Assembly: GCA_051653625.1 (NCBI GenBank)
Contig: JBOFWM010000066.1
Span: 1-16,745, forward strand
Reading direction: 5' to 3'
DNA: 16,745 nt
Source: SFDP01 sp051653625
GTDB lineage: Bacteria > Bacillota > Clostridia > Lachnospirales > Lachnospiraceae
A program made the position numbers and the translations under genes. Of the stretch, positions 14,045 to 16,745 are shown one piece after another. The notes beneath the pieces were generated by a model that was given only the letters and a program-made list of their open reading frames with translations, ran no database searches and was not told where the DNA came from. How positions within the stretch are numbered: the stretch's first letter is position 1; the number at the start of each line of letters is the position of its first letter.

Positions 14045-15085
14045 ATGGCTAACTTACGTTTAAAGAAAACAATTTTAGAAGTAGTAGATAATCAAATAAA
14101 AGAAAACAATCCGCCTTGTACAAAGAAAGTGTATGAAAGATTGTTGGAAGCAGGATATTCTAAACCCGAATCAAAGGATAAAATTGGTGCAATTGTGCTG
14201 ACAGAGATTTATGATATCCTGAAAGCAGGTAAAAACTTTGATGAGGAAAAGTATAAAAGAAGTCTTGAAGAAATGCTGCAGAAATTCATTGATTTTGAAG
14301 ATGGTAGTCATGTGACCACAGAATGGGATACATGGGATGAACTCGTTCAGGATGGATATGAGAAATTTGATGAAGATAACAGAAAAGAAGGTCTTCAACT
14401 TTGGGACAAGGCTTGGGAATTGTTTCAGTCAATCATGAAGCAGACAGCAGAGAAAGTTTCTGTATATCAATTGATGGAAGAACAGGATTATGTATATGCA
14501 ATTGATGGATGGCTTCAGGATTATGAAATGGAGCTTGGTAATGCAAGGAAAAGTGAAGAAAGAATTACATTTTGTAATACGATATTAGAATTATTTGATT
14601 GGACAGATGATGATAATAGAAGCTGCTTTAAAGGTGGAATTGCAGATTCTTTATTTGATTTGGGAAAGAAGGAAGAATCATTTGCATTTTATGAAGCGTG
14701 GCTAAAGGAGGAGCCACAAAATTGCAATGGAATCAGTGGCTATAGTTGGATTCTTCTGGAAAGTGGAGAAGTGAAAAAGGCATATGAAGTCGTCAGAAAA
14801 GTTACTTGGGGTATTGCATGTCGGGAAGATAATTCATTTCTTTTTATGCGTGCGAAACAACTTGCAAAACAGGTTGGAAAGATTGAAGAAAGCAAATGGT
14901 ATCAGGAGCAATTAGATAAATTTGAAGAATCCGTTCATAACTGGGAAATGGGAGAGGATGACATCTTTGATGAATTTACAGCACCTAAACATATCCCGGT
15001 TGTCAAAGCGGAAAAGATTTATCCCAATGATCAATGCCCTTGTGGAAGTGGTAAGAAGTATAAGAAATGTTGCGGAAGAAACTAA
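14045..15085 (+). CDS. SEC-C motif protein with helical repeats
   Basis: A 346-residue protein. The N-terminal region has EIYDILKAGKNFDEEKYKRSLEEM, resembling DUF1841-type SEC-C proteins. The middle is acidic and alpha-helical with TPR-like pairs (for example GGIADSLFDLGKKEESFAFY and SGYSWILLESGEVKKAYEVV). The end is a SEC-C zinc motif CPCGSGKKYKKCCGRN (Cys331, 333, 342, 343), as found in SecA tails and many stand-alone proteins. ATG 14045 has ACGGAGGT just upstream. Zinc binding is expected; the partner is unknown. Helical repeats suggest protein-protein contact within this operon. Confidence 0.86.
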   Translation: MANLRLKKTILEVVDNQIKENNPPCTKKVYERLLEAGYSKPESKDKIGAIVLTEIYDILKAGKNFDEEKYKRSLEEMLQKFIDFEDGSHVTTEWDTWDELVQDGYEKFDEDNRKEGLQLWDKAWELFQSIMKQTAEKVSVYQLMEEQDYVYAIDGWLQDYEMELGNARKSEERITFCNTILELFDWTDDDNRSCFKGGIADSLFDLGKKEESFAFYEAWLKEEPQNCNGISGYSWILLESGEVKKAYEVVRKVTWGIACREDNSFLFMRAKQLAKQVGKIEESKWYQEQLDKFEESVHNWEMGEDDIFDEFTAPKHIPVVKAEKIYPNDQCPCGSGKKYKKCCGRN

Positions 15086-15107
15086 AGTTCAAGGAGAAAA
15101 TGAAAAT

Positions 15108-15704
15108 ATGGAAAGTGATAAATTACTAAAGCATTTCTTTGAACAGAATGAATTGGAAGAAATGTCAACGGCAGCATTAACGCATTTTAGAATGATAACG
15201 CAGAAAATGCCAGAACTGAATGAACAAGTCGCTGATATTGTAGTTCCGTCAATGGATCAGTCAAGACTTGAAATGTACCAGACAGAAAAGGAGTGCATTG
15301 CGTCGCTTACCAAAGCAGAGGATATTGTGGCGTATATGAGAAAAATCAAGGATCCATCGAATGGAAGTCTTTTAATTGAAAAAGCATTAGAATATCAGGA
15401 GACAGTTATGCCCCTTGCAATGAAAAGAATATGTACGTCTGGGCATGATGTATTTATAGAGAGTACAGCGATATTGTTAGCAAATGCTGAGGATAAATAC
15501 GCAGAAGAACTCTATGAAATATTTGGTGATATTAGAAATCCATATGCAAGATCAGAGTTGTGCATCGTTTTTGGCGTTAAGAAAATGAAAAAATGTACCG
15601 ATTTGCTTTTAAAGCAGTTTATTCAAATAAAAAAGGAAAGACCTGATAAAGATTATGAGCAGGGACCACTTTTAGCGTTAAATTTGATGTACGAGAATGC
15701 GTGA
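15108..15704 (+). CDS. Unrecognised 198-residue helical protein, last gene of the operon
   Basis: I chose ATG 15108 because AAGGAGA (15091-15097) lies at workable distance and the longer frame is an antiregister copy of the SEC-C gene end. The protein is mostly helical: MESDKLLKHFFEQNELEEMS, ALTHFRMITQKMPELNEQVAD, then paired helices (EDKYAEELYEIFGDIRNPYA, KKMKKCTDLLLKQFIQIKK) that look HEAT-like. No signal peptide, membrane segment or catalytic motif is visible. It starts about 22 bp after the SEC-C stop in the same orientation, so it completes the operon. No terminator is obvious after it. Function unknown. Confidence 0.78.
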   Translation: MESDKLLKHFFEQNELEEMSTAALTHFRMITQKMPELNEQVADIVVPSMDQSRLEMYQTEKECIASLTKAEDIVAYMRKIKDPSNGSLLIEKALEYQETVMPLAMKRICTSGHDVFIESTAILLANAEDKYAEELYEIFGDIRNPYARSELCIVFGVKKMKKCTDLLLKQFIQIKKERPDKDYEQGPLLALNLMYENA

Positions 15705-15969
15705 GGTAACTTTTGCGTTGCCATCAAATGGATGATGTGAAGTACATATGTACTTGATTCAATGCCGTCATTTTGTCAGCAAAATTTTCAAAAAATCCAT
15801 AGAAATGGTGGAATATATGGAATGAAAATACAAGATGCGGTGTAAATGGAAAAAGATAAACACTACATATGGTAGTATCTATCGAGTTTGAATAGTCGGA
15901 GCTGAGCTAAAACCCTTGATTTTACTGGGGTTCCAGCGTTCTGACTCTACAAATTGCATTTTCATTGCA
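15705..15969. other. Gene-free block related to 1970-2112; second possible island end
   Basis: No gene is visible. It contains the palindrome AAGTACATATGTACTT (15740-15755), GGTGGAATATATGGAAT near 15807, CACTACATATGGTAGTATCT, and TATCGAGTTTGAATA (15880-15894), identical to 2098-2112. CCTTGATTTTACTGG (15914-15928) is the exact inverted match of 8576-8590. The integrase relic lies immediately beyond. I read this as the end of the island carrying the primase-helicase operon. Confidence 0.5.
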
Positions 15970-16230
15970 TTATTTTATTTCTTTGTGATATTCCGTAGTA
16001 AACTGGTTGCTGGTATAATCGGCAATGCTGTGTGTGGCTGTTGTAACCTGCAGCTTGCCGGTAAGTTTTTTTGCAACCTCGAAATTACTGTTCGGATATA
16101 GATGTCCATAGGTACCCAAAGTCGTTTGAATCTTTTCGTGACCAAGGCGATCTTTGATAATCAATGGATTTTCACCCATACTGATTAGTAATGAGGCATG
16201 TGTTTGACGTTTATAAGGATAAATATAGGG
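15970..16230 (-). pseudogene. Tyrosine recombinase/integrase, C-terminal fragment
   Basis: The end of a tyrosine integrase is clear: THASLLISMGENPLIIKDRL (the HxxR-region histidine is present), GHEKIQTTLGTYGHLYPNS (late His and catalytic Tyr context), then a tail QVTTATHSIADYTSN. The rest of the protein, including the DNA-binding part and first catalytic arginine, is absent. Coding similarity stops upstream of about 16209, where the sequence becomes the terminator of the next gene. The element was thus cut here and cannot move by its own enzyme. Confidence 0.85.
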
Positions 16231-16236
16231 CAACGC

Positions 16237-16270
16237 AAAAAAGAACCAGTTACTATTACATAACCGGCTC
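16237..16270 (-). terminator. Terminator of the ABC transporter gene
   Basis: On the minus strand GAGCCGGTTA and TAACTGGTTC pair (two G-U pairs) around an 8-nt loop, then TTTTTT. It lies about 52 bp after the ABC ATPase stop at 16322 and right at the point where the integrase relic is cut off. Confidence 0.7.
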
Positions 16271-16321
16271 ATCTATTAAAAAAGATATATTCTTATTTTT
16301 GATATTTACAATTTTCATCCA

Positions 16322-16745
16322 TCATCTGATTTTTGTCAAAATTCCATCATCCATCTGAAACACATTATCACACAAAATACGAATATCTTCTGCATTATGA
16401 CTTGCAACTAAAATTGTTTTTCCATCCTTTTTCATTTCCTGCAATAAGAATCTCATTTCTTCCACACCATGATTATCTAATCCATTAAAAGGTTCATCTA
16501 GGATTAGCACTTCTGGATTTTCCATAATTGCTTGTGCAATTGCTAATCTTTGACGCATTCCCATTGAATATTTTGATACATGTTTTCTACTATTAGGATC
16601 TAGTCCTACCTTTTCCATGATACTAGAAATATATTTGCTATCATATTTGTTATTTATCATATATAAATATTTCAAGTTCCTGATTCCAGAAACGTTACTT
16701 AAAAATGCAGGTTCTTCAATGATAATTCCTGCAGATTTCATCATT
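16322..16745 (-). CDS. ABC transporter ATP-binding protein, partial (C-terminal part)
   Basis: About 140 residues, with the 5' part beyond the window. The signature YSMGMRQRLAIAQAI, Walker B VLILDEPFNGLD and H-loop VASHNAED are all intact. Walker A lies off the edge. The short C-terminus and the IIIEEPAF stretch fit a BcrA/lantibiotic-immunity-like exporter ATPase. Gene order and the terminator place its membrane partner outside the window. It probably belongs to the host or another island; no frame problem is visible. Confidence 0.88.
   Translation of the reverse strand, partial: MMKSAGIIIEEPAFLSNVSGIRNLKYLYMINNKYDSKYISSIMEKVGLDPNSRKHVSKYSMGMRQRLAIAQAIMENPEVLILDEPFNGLDNHGVEEMRFLLQEMKKDGKTILVASHNAEDIRILCDNVFQMDDGILTKIR

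Noticed and set aside
14922..15107. Upstream extension of the last operon gene
   Set aside because: It overlaps the SEC-C gene in another frame; the internal ATG at 15108 has a ribosome site.
15740..15755. 16-bp palindrome AAGTACATATGTACTT as a terminator
   Set aside because: No loop or T-run and low GC; it may be a binding site but nothing else supports that.

Overview
The window looks like accessory DNA from a low-GC Gram-positive anaerobe, most likely a gut Clostridia/Lachnospiraceae-type Firmicute. The reasons are AT-rich coding with GGAGG-type ribosome binding sites, an ECF sigma/DUF4367 anti-sigma pair, a VirB4 relic of the type carried by clostridial conjugative elements, and an integrase relic. 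It reads as stacked and decaying mobile islands with no core genes.

Left part (1-2160): a same-strand trio encodes an Xre-type DNA-binding protein, an ImmA/IrrE zinc peptidase and a PIN-like nuclease. It resembles a toxin-antitoxin or phage-response module. It ends in an AT-rich, inverted-repeat-rich block (about 1970-2112) and a strong hairpin. A related block recurs at 15760-15894, so both may be ends of related islands.

Middle-left (2349-4017): a minus-strand pair (TfoX-N protein; AraC HTH plus Cys-rich DUF3795-like protein) is cut at its 5' side. It abuts the C-terminal part of a conjugation ATPase on the plus strand, with the junction near 3315-3330. A second, diverged VirB4 scrap lies at about 4774-4905.

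Middle (4058-8435, minus strand): an ECF sigma factor and an overlapping membrane anti-sigma gene precede a run of small exported-protein modules. The first holds a DUF6147-like exported protein, a Gly/Ala-rich exported protein and a 53-residue membrane peptide. The second is decayed: a DUF6147-like fragment, a DUF5626-like exported protein with an in-frame stop, and a 30-residue Lys-tailed membrane peptide. The third keeps only the hairpin leader and a membrane protein apparently fused to the same kind of signal peptide. The leader hairpin and signal peptides are repeated, so the array probably grew by duplication and recombination. A bacteriocin/immunity-like role is possible but unproven.

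Right part (8648-15704, plus strand): a 40-residue membrane peptide, a decayed DUF6061-like gene and a perfect 19-bp-arm hairpin lead into a possible defence operon. That operon holds a small winged-helix protein, a tandem array of about eleven 10-12-bp TAG repeats, a broken AlbA_2/GHKL ATP-binding gene, an 810-residue archaeo-eukaryotic primase-SF2 helicase fusion of the TOTE conflict type, an unrecognised 205-residue protein, a SEC-C-tailed protein and an unrecognised 198-residue protein. The last four are intact and tightly packed. They are the best candidate here for a little-described system.

Right edge (15970-16745, minus strand): the C-terminal stub of a tyrosine integrase, then the terminator and C-terminal part of an ABC transporter ATPase that runs off the window.
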